Numbered from the stretch's first letter, positions 11,531 to 22,918 are shown. The stretch: 64,000 nt of DNA from Galeruca laticollis (GCA_963921935.1 OY998175.1:225014517-225078516); one strand, 5' to 3'. Translations and numbers: made by a program. Notes: generated by a model from the sequence alone, not told the origin.

Positions 11531-12040
11531 AACTGCCAGCACTGCTCTCAAATCAGGACCATATTCTTTGAACTTTCTTTGGTTCTATCCGGCTACAGGA
11601 GGGCCATGTTTTGAAAACTCAGACGATGCATGTATTTTTTGTGGACAAAAGAAATTATTATATAGTTATCTGTGGTTTTTATATAGAAGGAAGTTTGAAA
11701 TGGGTTTTGTAGGGTTAAATACATATTAAATATGTGGGAAGAATGATTTTTTTGTTTTATGATATATACGGAATATATAAATTATGATATACAGGGTGAA
11801 GACAAAGTAAGAATTTACAGTAGGAATTTGAGTGTTAATTCAAATTCGTACGTATTGGGGGCGCGGGAAGAAAGGAATAGAGGTGAGCGTTGGATCCGAT
11901 TAGACATTGGATAATGGTGTTAGTGAAATGATCGAGGATATATAGGGATATGATGCATAAGTGCGAATGAAAGTGAGTGGATGTGAATATAAATATATAA
12001 GTAAATGTATAGGAAATGTAAAAAATAATCTAATGTTGTT
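11531..12040. other. Unassigned, probably BEL 3' untranslated region
   Basis: No coding signal. It lies between the central LTR and the hairpin tandem repeats, in the position of the 3' end of the minus-strand BEL element. Confidence 0.35.
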
Positions 12041-12181
12041 GTTAGAGTGTTGTAAGGGCTCTAACGTAAAAATGATAAATAATAATTTAATGTTGATGTT
12101 AGAGTGTTGTAAGGGCTCTAACGTACGGATTGTGAGGAATAATATAATGTTGATGTTAGAGTGTTGTAAGGGCTCTAACGT
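12041..12181. repeat. 57-bp tandem repeat, three units
   Basis: Units start at 12041, 12098 and 12155, exactly 57 bp apart. Each contains GTTAGAG, an 11-nt loop (TGTTGTAAGGG) and CTCTAAC, a 7-bp hairpin. Because 57 is a multiple of three, the array yields a repetitive plus-strand open frame (ECCKGSNV repeated) that I regard as chance. Confidence 0.9.
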
Positions 12182-12220
12182 CAGGATTATAAAGAATATG
12201 GAGTAAATGGTTGAACAAGT

Positions 12221-12500
12221 ACTCTAGAAATATGCTAGGTTTTTTTAAGGATGAGAATCTATGTAATAAGTAATTCCTCTAGAATTATGCTAGAGATGTT
12301 AATGGTACGAATGAATGTATGTACTCTAGAAATATGCTAGAGTTTTTTAAGGGTGAGAATGTATGTAAGATAAGTTCTCTAGAAATATGCTAAGGGTGTT
12401 AAGGGTACGAATGAATGTATGTGCTCTAGAAATATGCTAGAGTTTTTTAAGGGTAAAAATGTATGTAAGATAAGTCCTCTAGATATATGCTAAAGGTGTT
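12221..12500. repeat. Approx. 50/100-bp tandem repeat with hairpins
   Basis: CTCTAG occurs at 12222, 12277, 12324, 12377, 12424 and 12477, spaced 55, 47, 53, 47 and 53 bp. This is a dimeric higher-order unit of about 100 bp. Most copies form CTCTAG-AAATATG-CTAGAG hairpins. The array directly follows the integrase C-terminus on the minus strand and seems to have replaced its end. Confidence 0.9.
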
Positions 12501-13255
12501 AAGGGGAGTAAGTCAGTAGGGTCAGTTGAAAGGGGATGTAAGGGTCGTGAATTGAGTACGGCTTCTATCTGGGTTAATATGGTGCTGAATTGTTCGAAAG
12601 TGGAGGTAGCAAGTAATTTTATCAAATTAGTTTTAACGCTTTTGACTTCGGCTCCCCATTGACCACCCCAATGTGGGGATCTGGGGGGTATGAATTTCCA
12701 TTCTATTGAGGAGGTAATTAAGTAATCATATATGAGAGAAAAATTCTTTGTCAGGAATTGAGATACTTCAGTAAGATAATGATTAGCACCAACAAAGTTC
12801 GTGCCGTTATCGCTATAAATTACGGATGGAAGTTCTCGTCTAGACGTGAAACGTTTCAATGAAGCTATGAAAGAATCTGTGGATAAATCAGAGACTAATT
12901 CAAGATGAATGGCTTTAGTGGAGAAACATACGAATAGGGCTATATAATATTTGGTTATCGGGGCTCGCTTCAAATGAGATGATTTTATCGAAAATGGACA
13001 GGCGAAATCGATTCCAGTCGTCTGGAAGGGACGGGAAGGTGTTACACGACGTGCAGGTAAATCAGACATGATTTGCTGAACGGTTATGGCCTTGAATCTG
13101 TGGCACATTAGACATTTATTTATGATGCGCTTGATTTCGCGCAGGCCGTCAATGGGTCAGAATTGTAAACGGATAATAGCTAATACATTTTGAGGACCAC
13201 TGTGTCATAAACGTATATGTTCTCTTTGTGATATCAAGCTAGTGAGATGACATTA
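12479..13255 (-). pseudogene. BEL/Pao integrase
   Basis: Minus-strand reading from about 13255: HLTSLISQREHIRL with the two His of the zinc domain, then CLMCHRFKA with the two Cys. The catalytic core follows: GIDFACPFSIK (first Asp), TKAIHLELVSDLST, VIYSDNGTNFVGA (second Asp), SPHWGGQWGAEVKSVK and LNSRPLHPLSTDPTDL. The position of the third catalytic residue, normally W-E-A-G-V-K, reads W-G-A-E-V-K, so the Glu is displaced. The region before 13108 contains a stop. The C-terminus ends abruptly in the tandem repeats. The enzyme would have joined the element cDNA to host DNA. Confidence 0.85.
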
Positions 13256-13261
13256 AGCAGG

Positions 13262-13400
13262 CAGTAGAATGGGGTGTTTTTGTTCATAAGAAACAAGGGA
13301 ATGGGAGAGTCTCCCTCCGACTCTAATAAGGTATCAGGGTGACGTAAGAGTTCTACGAATTTGTGTTTGTGTGTATGTTATTGTTCTGATTGATTTAGTG
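13262..13400 (-). pseudogene. BEL/Pao pre-integrase segment with internal deletion
   Basis: Upstream of the integrase on the same strand the reading has LIRVGGRLSHSLVSYEQK and HPILLPA. It is joined directly to KFVELLRHPDT. Compared with 10843-11127 about 215 bp between these two blocks is missing, showing a separate deletion history for the two internal copies. Confidence 0.65.
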
Positions 13401-13574
13401 AGGGATAATGAGCGATTTATTAAGTGTATGAAAGGATTGGATGGTGTTGCTATCGTGATAAGTGACTTTCTATTTGCTTCAGGGGGATGGGGTAAAAGTG
13501 AATTCAAGTTTAACGAATCACAAGTTTTGAATGAAATTATAATTAAGTGTGAGTGCTACTACGAGGACGAGTAG

Positions 13575-13812
13575 AATTGGAATGAGGTGTGAATTCAAGT
13601 GAGAGTGTAAGTAAAATGGGAATTCATTGTGAATGTATTGAGTACAATTTATATTAAGGATGTATATGCGAGTAAGAGAGTGTGCTCATGAGACTAGAGC
13701 AAGTACGAGTGCGTGCAACAACAAGTGAGTAAGAGTAAGTACGAATGAATGTTAATGCAAATGTAAGTACGAGTATGTACGAGTAAATGTAAAAGTATTA
13801 CATTCTCATCTT
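13575..13812. repeat. Degenerate GAGTAAGTACGA-type simple repeat
   Basis: Short purine-rich motifs such as AGTACGAGT, GAGTAAG and AAGTACGA recur irregularly between the internal BEL fragment and LTR copy 3. No coding signal. Confidence 0.5.
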
Positions 13813-13814
13813 TA

Positions 13815-14078
13815 ATAATGGGACAGCGAAATGCGGGAGGTCGTAATTACTTGTATGTTTAATGGGCTCTGAAGGACCGTATATTACGGTAATGACTGCT
13901 TTTACATGTATATGAGTTGGTTATTATATTAAATGAAATTCGATGATCTCATGCACTTTTTCTATATTTGCATTATTTTACATTTTTGTTCACATTGCGT
14001 CACAATTAAGAATATCACAACTGCTTATGGTACGATGCAATTGATATGTTTTTACTTTTTCATGATTAATTCATTCTT
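13815..14078 (-). repeat. BEL/Pao LTR copy 3, truncated by a PLE
   Basis: A third copy of the LTR. It follows the same 'TTCTCATCTTTAATAATGGG' lead-in as copy 2 and stops near 14074, where the family C Penelope-like element begins. The PLE is therefore younger than the BEL array. Confidence 0.75.
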
Positions 14079-14154
14079 GACCATTTAAATATTTTATATG
14101 GGAGGAATTTTCTTGAATGAAGGTCCTTACTTTTTAATAATTTGTTTATTGTTT

Positions 14155-14199
14155 GCCAAAAGACGCGTTTCGCCTTGTTAAGTCATCTTCTGTTTCGGC
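14155..14199 (-). ncRNA. Hammerhead-like motif, PLE-C minus half
   Basis: Same fold as at 15636-15680: helix I GCCGAAA/TTTTGGC, CAGAAGA, extra T, helix II GACTT/AAGGC with one mismatch, GAA, ACG/CGT, C. Position 4 of the core is A rather than U. Confidence 0.4.
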
Positions 14200-14515
14200 T
14201 AGAATGTTACATTATGCTTGATACATAACACATAAGTTAAAAAAAGACGTTACAAATTTTTGTATATAAAATAATAAAACAATTACCTTAATAACAGTGT
14301 CAAAAACATAAAAATATGGAAGGTTAAAAATTAAAACTAAAATGCTGTATACATTTTGTAGCTATTGTCAGTAAACTTTTAAAATGTATTATTTAGTTTG
14401 AAGGTGTTTTTTCTCTTCATTTTTCTAATACGATGTGGTGTTAGTCTGGGCGCGTTTGCTTGATTAACCAGGTGTATATTTTAGTAAGGTGCAGAAGCTT
14501 TCAACAACTTATTGG

Positions 14516-15258
14516 TTATTTTAAGAGACCATCATATATTACATTTAAATTACGAATATCGTTTCTATTATTAATACTATTTATATCATTTTTTATGTTA
14601 ATCATTTCTAGTACAGCTCTAGCTTTTTCATTATTTTCTTTAGCCAATATTTTTACATTGTCAAAATCAAATTTATGCCCTGTAGTCTTAGAGTGATTGG
14701 ATAAAGCTGTTACATCAGTTTTGGAATACTTATGAGCTTGTATTCTTTTTTGGAGGTATTGTTTGCTTTGACCAATATATGTGTTATTACAATCTCCACA
14801 AGGAATCTGGTATACTGTGTGTGTTTGTTTATTTTTCGGAATGTTTGGTTTCATTTTTGAAAAAAATGTTTGGTTGGTGTTCTTCAATTTGTGAGAAACA
14901 GTTGAATTTTCTTTCTGAAGGCTTTTGTTAATTTTTTCTGATAAACCGTGTACATATGGTAATGATATACATGATGTTGGTTTTTTTTGTGGTTTTTGAT
15001 TTGAATTGTAGATTGCATGTATTCTTTTTTCAATAGTTTTGTTCACAAACGATAATAGGTAGTTATTTTCTTTAAGGATATTTCGGATTTTATTTAGATT
15101 ATTTTTTCTAAATTTAGGGTGAGATAATTTAATTGCTCTGTCAGTTAAATTTTTAATTACATTTTTCTTATGAGATAGGGGAGCATTTGAATAATAACTT
15201 GTGTACCTATGAGAAGCTGTTGGTTTTGAATACCAGTTGGTATTGATTTTACCTTCGT
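14516..15258 (-). pseudogene. PLE family C RT C-terminus and GIY-YIG endonuclease
   Basis: From about 15258 on the minus strand: NTNWYSKPTASHRYTSYYS and the LTDRAIKLS block, typical of the region after the PLE RT palm. After a stop-free linker comes the open frame 15046-14516 with HTVYQIPCGDCNNTYIGQS (the 'VY..CGDC...YIGQ' start of the GIY-YIG domain), then QKRIQAHKY, NHSKTTGHKFDF and a C-terminal NVIYDGLLK. The nuclease portion, about 110 residues, is intact. The RT palm is missing, so the copy cannot be autonomous. The nuclease would nick target DNA for target-primed reverse transcription. Confidence 0.8.
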
Positions 15259-15635
15259 ATTAATAATAGAAACGATATTCGTAATTTAAATGTAATGTAT
15301 GATGGTCTCTTGAAATAACCAATAAATTGTTGAAATCTTCTGCTCCTTACTATAATATACACCTGTTAAATCAAGAAAACGCGCCCAGACTAACACCACA
15401 TCGTATTAGAAAAAGACAGAGAAAAAACACCTTCAAACTAAATAATACATTTTGAAAGTTTACTGACAATAGCTACAAAATGTATACAGCATTTTAGTTT
15501 TAATTTTTAACCTTCCATGTTTTTATGTTTTTGACACTGTTGTTAAGGTAATTGTTTCATTATTTTATAAACAAAAATTTGTAACGTCTTTTTTTTAACT
15601 TATGTGTTATGTATCAATCATAATGTTACATTCTA

Positions 15636-15680
15636 GCCGAAACAGAAGATGACTTAACAAGTCGAAACGCGTCTTTTGGC
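15636..15680 (+). ncRNA. Hammerhead-like motif, PLE-C plus half
   Basis: Helix I GCCGAAA (15636-15642) pairs with TTTTGGC (15674-15680), seven pairs with one wobble. The core reads CAGAAGA (15643-15649), then an unpaired T, then helix II GACTT/AAGTC with an AAC loop. GAA (15664-15666) is followed by helix III ACG/CGT without a loop and C at 15673, the expected cleavage nucleotide. The only core departures are U4 to A and the extra T. Confidence 0.5.
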
Positions 15681-15735
15681 AAACAATAAACATATTATTA
15701 AAAAGTAAGGACCTTCATTCAAGAAAATTCCTCCC

Positions 15736-15738
<3 letters not shown>

Positions 15739-15790
<52 letters not shown>
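15739..15790. repeat. (AT)n microsatellite
   Basis: About 50 bp of pure AT abutting the right end of PLE-C. Confidence 0.95.
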
Positions 15791-15792
<2 letters not shown>

Positions 15793-17917
15793 AACTTATC
15801 ATAATGAATATTCAAGAGAATGATACACAAATATGAGAAATTTGTAACTTTGTTGAATAACAAATAGAAATCACTTTCTTCAGACAGATAAAATTACTAT
15901 TTATATTGACAATTATAACTAAACAATATGTATCATATCAAATCGAACATCTATGAGATTAATTATCCTTTATAATATAGAAATATATTAGCAAGATTAA
16001 AATTTGTTACCTTTATTTTCAGATTGTAAATAGTTATGAATCACAAAACCTTAACCCATTTTCTTAGTAAATTATAAATCCAAATTGTTATCAGCAACAT
16101 AGACAATGAATTGTATATTCTATCTAGAATAACAAAAGAATCTGAAAAAGAACATAAAATTATTATTTAAACGATGATAAACAATATATATAACTGATAC
16201 TAATATGAATACATGTTATATCATTTGTTGATTCTTATGTAGAAGTGTCAGTAAAAACTTCATGTCATGTAACACAGAATTAACAGAGCAGAAATATTTT
16301 CAACCATAGAGATATGTTATGTTCGAAGTATTGATTATTTTCAAAACAGCAGGAGTGTTTAAAGATTGATAACAATAGTAAAGGTTAAGCCAAAGTTTAT
16401 ATAAAATAATTGTTGAATTACATATAAAAGAGTAATTGAAAGACATTATAAAAGATTTTAAGAAGATTATGATTATAAATTCATAGATATTGTAATTTAA
16501 AGTGGGATAAAAATTATTATTGATATAAAATAAGGCATATTTTGGAATGATATTGTATGTAAATAGATATAATGAATTATTTTAAAATTTTTCACAAATA
16601 ATTAATAACAATAAAAATACGAGGAAAATAATTATAATTAATGTTAGACAGTAAATAAATTAAACCATGATATCTAGTTACTTGTTAGTTTTTTGTTGGA
16701 AATAACAAGGCTAGCAACGAGAGTTTTGTTGATTTGGGGAACAATGAATTAGGTGTGGTGGTTCAAAAGCAGATGGACATGTAAGAAAATTTTTCTAATA
16801 ATTTGTTAAATTCTGCGGAAATCTTTAGAAATCAAAAGCAAAATTGAATTTAAATGATAAATAATAATAATAGAGACATTTCTAGAAGAAAATATTTGTA
16901 AACATTCATTATTTGTGGAAAATGCAGCTAATCCATATTTTGAGAAGGGATGCTATGTCTGAATTTTATCAAAAGTCCACAATGGAATATTGATTATTAG
17001 TTTCAAAGACATTTAGTAAGATAATAAACATTATAAGTTGTATTTACTGAACAATTAAACTAAAATCTCGACTTACCTACAACAAACTATCAAGTTTGTT
17101 TTCCTACGATATTCAACAAGAATCCAGCTTCATTCCAGAGAGATGAATCCGAAGCAGAGTGCACAACAGAAACTTTAAAGTGATAGAAACAGGTCAGTGT
17201 ATAAACAATTTATATGGTATACCATTAAAAATTTCACAAACATTATTAATTGGCCAAAAGTTCACTATTCGTTGTTTTATATGTATTAAAAATTCTAACC
17301 ATTTCATGTATATTAGTTTATAGTAATAATTTGTTTTAACTGATTTTTCTTCATACCGATAGTGTTTTTCAATTCAATGATGGTTCGTATATATATAAAC
17401 TAAATTTCATTTCATATGTTTGTTTTTATTTTAACAATTGACATAAATAGTTCCAGAAAATCATCATAGAGGTTCGAATAGGTATGTTCCGCATAGATAT
17501 TCAAAGCGTTTTCAAAGGAGTTAAAATAATATAATATTTAGTAAATACAAATTTCGCATATTATAATATCTGCCAGAATCTAAAGGGAGTTAAGAGTTCT
17601 CATGTTTTCCAATAACACAATAAAGTAAAACAATATAATCAAAATATCCTGAGCTAGCCAATTTACTATATAAATCCATCGACAAAAATAAAAAACATAA
17701 AGTAATTAAAAATAATGCAATAGACAAAATTCAAAAATAAATATTGTTTAAATATATTTATTTATAAACTGATAAATACATAAATTTCATATAATAAATG
17801 TCACCGCAACGTGGGGCAAATTAAGATTTTTTTCATGATAAGAAGGTTTTAAAAACATTAGAATTAGATATAATAATATATATATATACAAGGATAGTCT
17901 TTGCTAACTAGTTAGGA
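15791..17917. other. Unassigned very AT-rich stretch
   Basis: No open frame of interest, no recognisable element termini and no tandem repeat. Possibly old intergenic DNA. Confidence 0.5.
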
Positions 17918-17995
17918 ATAAAACTAGTGAATATTGGGGGATTGCAGCATTTCCATTTATTTTTGCTGCAATCCCCCAATATTCACTAGTTTTAT
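17918..17995. repeat. Perfect 32-bp inverted repeat (hairpin)
   Basis: The left arm (17918-17949, starting ATAAAACTAGTGAATATTGG) and the right arm (17964-17995) are perfect reverse complements across a 14-nt loop (TTTCCATTTATTTT). Each arm has an unusually GC-rich core for this region (GGGGGATTGCAGC). It runs straight into a (TA)n tract. Confidence 0.95.
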
Positions 17996-18139
<144 letters not shown>

Positions 18140-18770
18140 ACTTTTTTTAAGACTCATTCTGCCCAGTGTTCGCGGGTTCATAGATTCTACCAAAAGTATT
18201 TTAGAAGCGCCTAAATAAATAACTTTTTTTATTATTGTTCCTCAGATTTTTCCGTCCAAATTATTTTTGATAATAAAAACGAGATTCCTCCAAATTGCTA
18301 AATATGGCACTCTATACTTTCAAATTCATACAGCTCTGACGTAACCCAGCGTAAAGTTAACAACATACATTCAAGGAGAATGAAAAACGAATGTTTAGAT
18401 ATGTGAAAATATAATAAAAAAGGTAATTTAAGTTTTAAACAATCAAATTTTTCAATGAAAAATACGTCATGTTCACAAAATAAAACTTATACATAATGAG
18501 CTTTCATTCAATCTCACACATACCAATGAAACTATTTCATGAAAATAATGACTTTAACAAGAAAAATATTGTATCTAATCTGGTGTCTTTTGTTTATTTA
18601 CTTAAGTGTATTGCCAACTTGTTTACAGGTATAATATTTCTGTCTGTGTGTGTATCAATTAGTTAAAGGAAGTAGATTGGAAAAAATATTTTTCTTTATA
18701 AAATATATCAAAACTATGACAATACTCAGGTGAGTTTAGTTTTATTTAAATAAAGTTTGTAGAAATAGGG
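18140..18770. other. Unassigned AT-rich stretch
   Basis: Nothing recognised between the microsatellite and the GAGATGCC motif cluster. Confidence 0.5.
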
Positions 18771-18985
18771 TAAGTCCGGGAGAGATGCCGATTTTTCATA
18801 TCGACTTTGATTAATGCTTCCAAATTAACATGTCATAATCAAAAAATACGTCGTTAGATTCAACATTTACTTATCAAAACAGAGACATACGTTTTATTCC
18901 GCAATAAACATGTAACAAATATTAAATAAATATTTTTCAAAACTCTGCAAATCGGCATCTCTACCTAACCCTGCGGGAGAAACGC
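18771..18985. repeat. Small inverted-repeat element, GAGATGCC family
   Basis: GGGTAAGTCCGGGAGAGATG with CCGATTT following (18771-18798) is mirrored by AAATCGGCATCTCTACCTAA with CCC following (about 18950-18972). The arms agree apart from a 4-nt gap. Further copies of GAGATGCC/GGCATCTC lie at 18997 and 26030. It may be a MITE or the subterminal part of the mariner-type element to the right. Confidence 0.5.
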
Positions 18986-18989
18986 CGTC

Positions 18990-19286
18990 AGATTAAGGTA
19001 GAGATGCCACTATTACTATACGCCTCTTAATAAGCACTTTAACACAGATCTCGCACGTATTTTGATACTTGGCACATCCCTCATACACCCACTGCTGTCA
19101 ATGAATACATTGAATCCAATCTTCATCTTTAGTTGTCTTCGTACACTCTTCGCCACATCCAGTGTAAATTGCGTCATCATGATTTTCCAAATCTGAACTG
19201 CTATCATGAAGAAACAAGTTTGAATCGTCCTCACTGGACTCCTCATCCTGCAGTTTTAGGGTATTCTGTTTTCCTTTTGGCACCAT
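18990..19286 (-). pseudogene. PHD-like C-terminal tail of a DDE (pogo-like) transposase
   Basis: The minus strand from ATG 19286 gives an acidic stretch (DEESSEDDS), then CGEECTKTTKDEDWIQCIH, a TGA where the next Cys should be, and QQWVYEGCAKYQNTCEICV. The Cys pattern and the 'DWIQC..C..W.H..C' motif are those of the zinc-binding tail attached to many insect pogo/jerky-like transposases. The transposase core is absent. It lies divergent to, and beside, the intron-bearing mariner gene, so it may be a captured piece or an unrelated older relic. Confidence 0.5.
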
Positions 19287-21297
19287 TTTCGCAAAAAAAT
19301 TTCCTATCTAGATATCACAGGTGTTTCAGCTGTCTTTTTGCCACGTTTCGTTTTGTTGAGATTCATTTGTTTGTGCTCCTGAATGGTTTCGCCAATTTTG
19401 GTCTGTTCAATTCGTAAACGTAGCTGCTACGAATTTTTTTATGGTAAATTTTAATAAAATGTCTTAGCTTAATTTCAACCATGTATGATTCTTACAAATA
19501 ATAAATGGAAGAAACGAAATATAATCGGTAATTAAGGTAAATCTTTTCTTTATTGGATGATGTGAGAAAAAAGTCGATATCTTCCGTACTTTCGAAAATA
19601 TGAAATTTTAAATGAAAGCATGTTAAAAAAATTCAAAATTTTTGGATTTCCGAATGTATGTAAAAAGTTTTATATAGTTTATTCACGATAAAAAGACGTG
19701 ATGTCATTTTCAGTGACTTTCCTGCTTATCAGAATAAATATTAATTTACCAACCGTGAATACAATTTACAGTGCAATTTACAGCTAACGGGTTGGCAAAA
19801 CTTCAAGACGTTGTCAAATCAACTGGTAAAATTCCCCAGTCTGTTTTGACGTTTGATATTCGATCATTGCCTAATATTTGGAAGTTTTTTTCGGTGCTTT
19901 TAAATTCATTACTCCTTTAAAATTAAAAAATTAAATAGTTATTTTCATGACTAATTATTTAGGCCAATTTGCAGTGTGTGGTTAATAAAATGCCGAAGCA
20001 GCTGAACAGAAAATGTCAAGAGATGGTAACATCTTTGTTGAGCTCTTTTGAACGAGAATGCCGAAATGGGGGCCCGCTTCTCCCGCTAACTGCTGTAAGA
20101 GATGTAAGTAATAGTATTCGCTATTTGTATTCATCATTATTAATATTATTGTTACATATTTAAATGTAAATAATTAAATGTTTTTAATGTTATGTTAGGT
20201 TAATTAAACTTGATAATATATTATTCTTTCATAAATTGAAGTAATTATATTGTAGAGAGTTGCAGATGCTTTACAACTTAGCGTTACCACTGTTAACCGT
20301 ATTGCCGTCAAGGATAATAGAGGTGATCAGCCTAAAAGCCCACCTAAAAAGACACAACGCATAAACCCTACTGTTGAAATTGATAACTTTAATCAAAATG
20401 CTTTCCGAAATGTTATATACGAAATGTGTGGAAACAGTGAGTAGGTATATTGAATTTACCGTTTTATTTTATTCACAATTAACTAACACAATGTTTTTTC
20501 AGAGGAACACATAACCTTCAAAACTTTAAGAGACAAACTCCAGGAGCGTGAATTCTTTAATGGTTGTTCAACATCACTCTGGAAGATAGTGAAAAATATT
20601 AGATTCAAATACCAAAAAGATGATCCTCGTCGTGGTTTAATGGAGTTGCCACATGTTGCATTAAAACGTGTACATTTCTACATGAATATGTCAAGATAAA
20701 AAGGGAAGGTTTATATCAATTTGTGTTTTTGGATGAGACCTGGATATTTAAAGACGGTACTGTTGGACGTTCTTGACAAAATTCTAATCATAGAAGCGTG
20801 AAAAAAACCAAAAATGGTGGTCCAAGGTAATTGAATAATAAAATTTAGCAATTAATTTAGGTTGTACTAACATTCCTGCCATTTTAAGACCTTTTCAAAT
20901 ATTTACTAGTCACACTATTTTATTTAAGTCTATATAATTATTAATAGTTGTTTTGAGCTATGCAGTCTATCTAGGAAACCTAGTAGTAATTTGTTATTTC
21001 CTTATTGTAGGTATATAGTATTGCATGCTGGTTCCTCTTTTGGATTTATTCATGGAGCAGGGCTGGTTTTTCCTTCCAAAATACAAAATGGTGATTACCA
21101 CGGTGAAATGAATCGAGAAATTTTTTTGCATTGGTTTGAATATCAGCTTTAAGTGAACTTGTAAGAACCTGCCACAATTGTAATGGATAATGCAAGTTAT
21201 CACAGTAGATTAGATTATATTACATTTTAACGGGGTTACTGTGCACTGAAACCAAAGGTTTATTGTGCCCCCCCTATCAGAGCTGTTCTCGCTACTA

Positions 21298-22140
21298 CTA
21301 CAGCTCGCATCCCAGTTCCAAGGTTCTAATGAACTCTAGTATTTGGGACGGCTTCAGCGAGGTTAGGTCCTCACTCTTACAAGTTTCTTGTCCAAAGCAT
21401 TTCTTGCATTGGCTTGCACTGGCGAGGCATTCCAGAACTAGGTGCTCAGGAGTTTCATCCTCCTCCCCACATAATCTACACTCGTCAATCTCTGCTAGAC
21501 CTATTCTCATTGAGTGCTTCCTTAGGCGGCAGTGTCCTATAAGAAAGCTCGCGAGGAGATGTAGCTTATCTTTACTGAGGTCCAAATATTTTTTGGACCT
21601 AGCAGTGTCAAAGTTCCCCAGGAACTTTTTGGAATGTTCCAACCTGGGATGGCACCGCCAGAGTGCTTCTCTTTCGGTTTCCTCTTTCTTCCGAAACTTT
21701 TTCTTGTAGGAGCATTTTGCTACACCACAGAAAGGCTCCGGGCCAATGAAGGGCATTTGTGCTCCTTTCCTGGCAAGAGTATTGGCCTCTTCATTTCCCG
21801 TGATTTCCTAGTGGCCAGGAACCCAGACTAAGGAGACCCTGTTATTCTTGCCTAATTCATCAAGTTTTCTTTGGCACTCCCATGCCAACTTTGAGTCAAT
21901 GACATGGGAGCTCAATGCTTTGATAGCTGCTTGACTATCAGAATGGATCGATATGTCACATTTCTGGTAGTTTCCTTCTAGGTTCATTTCCACGCATCTT
22001 TCGATCGCAAGTATTTCTGCCTGAAAGACGCTCGGGAAGGAGCCTAACGATAATGAGTATCTGCTGCCAGGCCCAAATACTCCAGCGCCTGCTCCAATGG
22101 TGGTTTTTGAACCATCCGTATACCATCTAATGGTGTTTCC
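21298..22140 (-). pseudogene. LINE RNase H domain and CCHC tail
   Basis: The minus-strand reading has CDISIHSDSQAAIKALSSH (RNase H Asp in SDSQAAI) and VSLVWVPGH, then a TAG in place of Trp, then ITGNEEANTLARKGA (GNE.AD.LAR motif). It ends in a region with CRLCGEEDETPEHLVLEC, a CCHC-like zinc motif. RNase H downstream of RT places the element in the R1/LOA/I-like groups. Stop codons and at least one shift make it inactive. Confidence 0.75.
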
Positions 22141-22219
22141 TTTGAGAGTTTGGGTCCCAGTCTCTCCTCGTATTTAACATCGTAGTAAAATTCTTTTCGA
22201 TGCTTACTTTCCTGATCAT

Positions 22220-22918
22220 TTAGTCACTGGGAAGATTCGCTAATGAGGTGTATCTTGTCAGAGAGGACCAAGCTCCCTGATTTTGAATACTCTCATTGCC
22301 TAAATCTTCCTTAGATATTCTAAGAATTGCCTCTTGGGCAGATCTTTCTATCACCAGATGTAGAGGTGTGAGATCTGTAATGATCTCAAGTGCCCTAGTT
22401 GGACACGTTCTCATAGCTCCAGTGATGCACACACAGGCAAGCCTTTGAACTTTATCGAGGGTTTTCCTCGGGCTGTACTGACTTGCTTTTGTGTGCCAAA
22501 CTATTGCCCCATACGTAATTGCTGGTCTCACAATCATGGCGTACATCTATCGCAGTATTTTTGGGTTACAGCCCCACCTTTTACCAGCTAGATTTCTGCA
22601 CGCCATCAAAGCTCTTATTGCTTTACTAGCAGTTATTTCAACATGCTTATTCCACAGAAGCTTGCTGTCGACGGTTATCCCTAGATATTTAACCTCTGAT
22701 TTCCATTCTATGATTTCCACATTTAAGGATATGGGTTTCATGGCTGGAAGTGTTCCTTTCCGGGTAAATGGAATTACTATGGTCTTGCTTGGGTTAATGA
22801 TTAACCCCTCTGACAAGCACCATTGCTGTAGAGCAACTCATCTACTACGAGGCTCCATAGAAGGGGAGATATCACTCCCCCTTGAGGTGTCCCCCGAGTG
22901 GCCTCTGCTCTTGCTCAC
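22220..22918 (-). pseudogene. LINE reverse transcriptase remnant lacking the catalytic motif
   Basis: Starts within the RT at RGTPQGGVISPLLWSLVVDE, then jumps to LQQWCLSEGLIINPSKT. The intervening stretch, which carries the YADD active site, is absent. It continues with EVKYLGITVDSKLLWNKHV, AMIVRPAITYGAIVW and the LDKVQRLACVCITGAMRTCP block. Two deletions are therefore visible: one before TPQGG, which removed the RT fingers and the endonuclease end, and one removing YADD. Confidence 0.8.

Larger units (their letters stand above)
14085..15738. mobile_element. Penelope-like element family C, inverted pair
   Basis: A minus-strand 3' half (15258 to 14085) faces a shorter plus-strand 3' half (15259 to 15738). 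The two ends mirror each other: ATATGGGAGGAATTTTC near 14095 and GAAAATTCCTCCCATAT near 15722. The minus half encodes the RT C-terminus and GIY-YIG nuclease; the plus half keeps only about the last 19 codons and the 3' UTR. The right end runs into (AT)n, so no target duplication could be scored. Confidence 0.8.

Noticed and set aside
11961..12206. An 81-codon open frame with repeated ECCKGSNV motif
   Set aside because: It is produced by the 57-bp tandem repeat (a multiple of three) and lies antisense to the BEL element; no sign of a real protein.
12041..12500. CRISPR-like array
   Set aside because: Repeats are contiguous tandem units without unique spacers, in a eukaryotic transposon.
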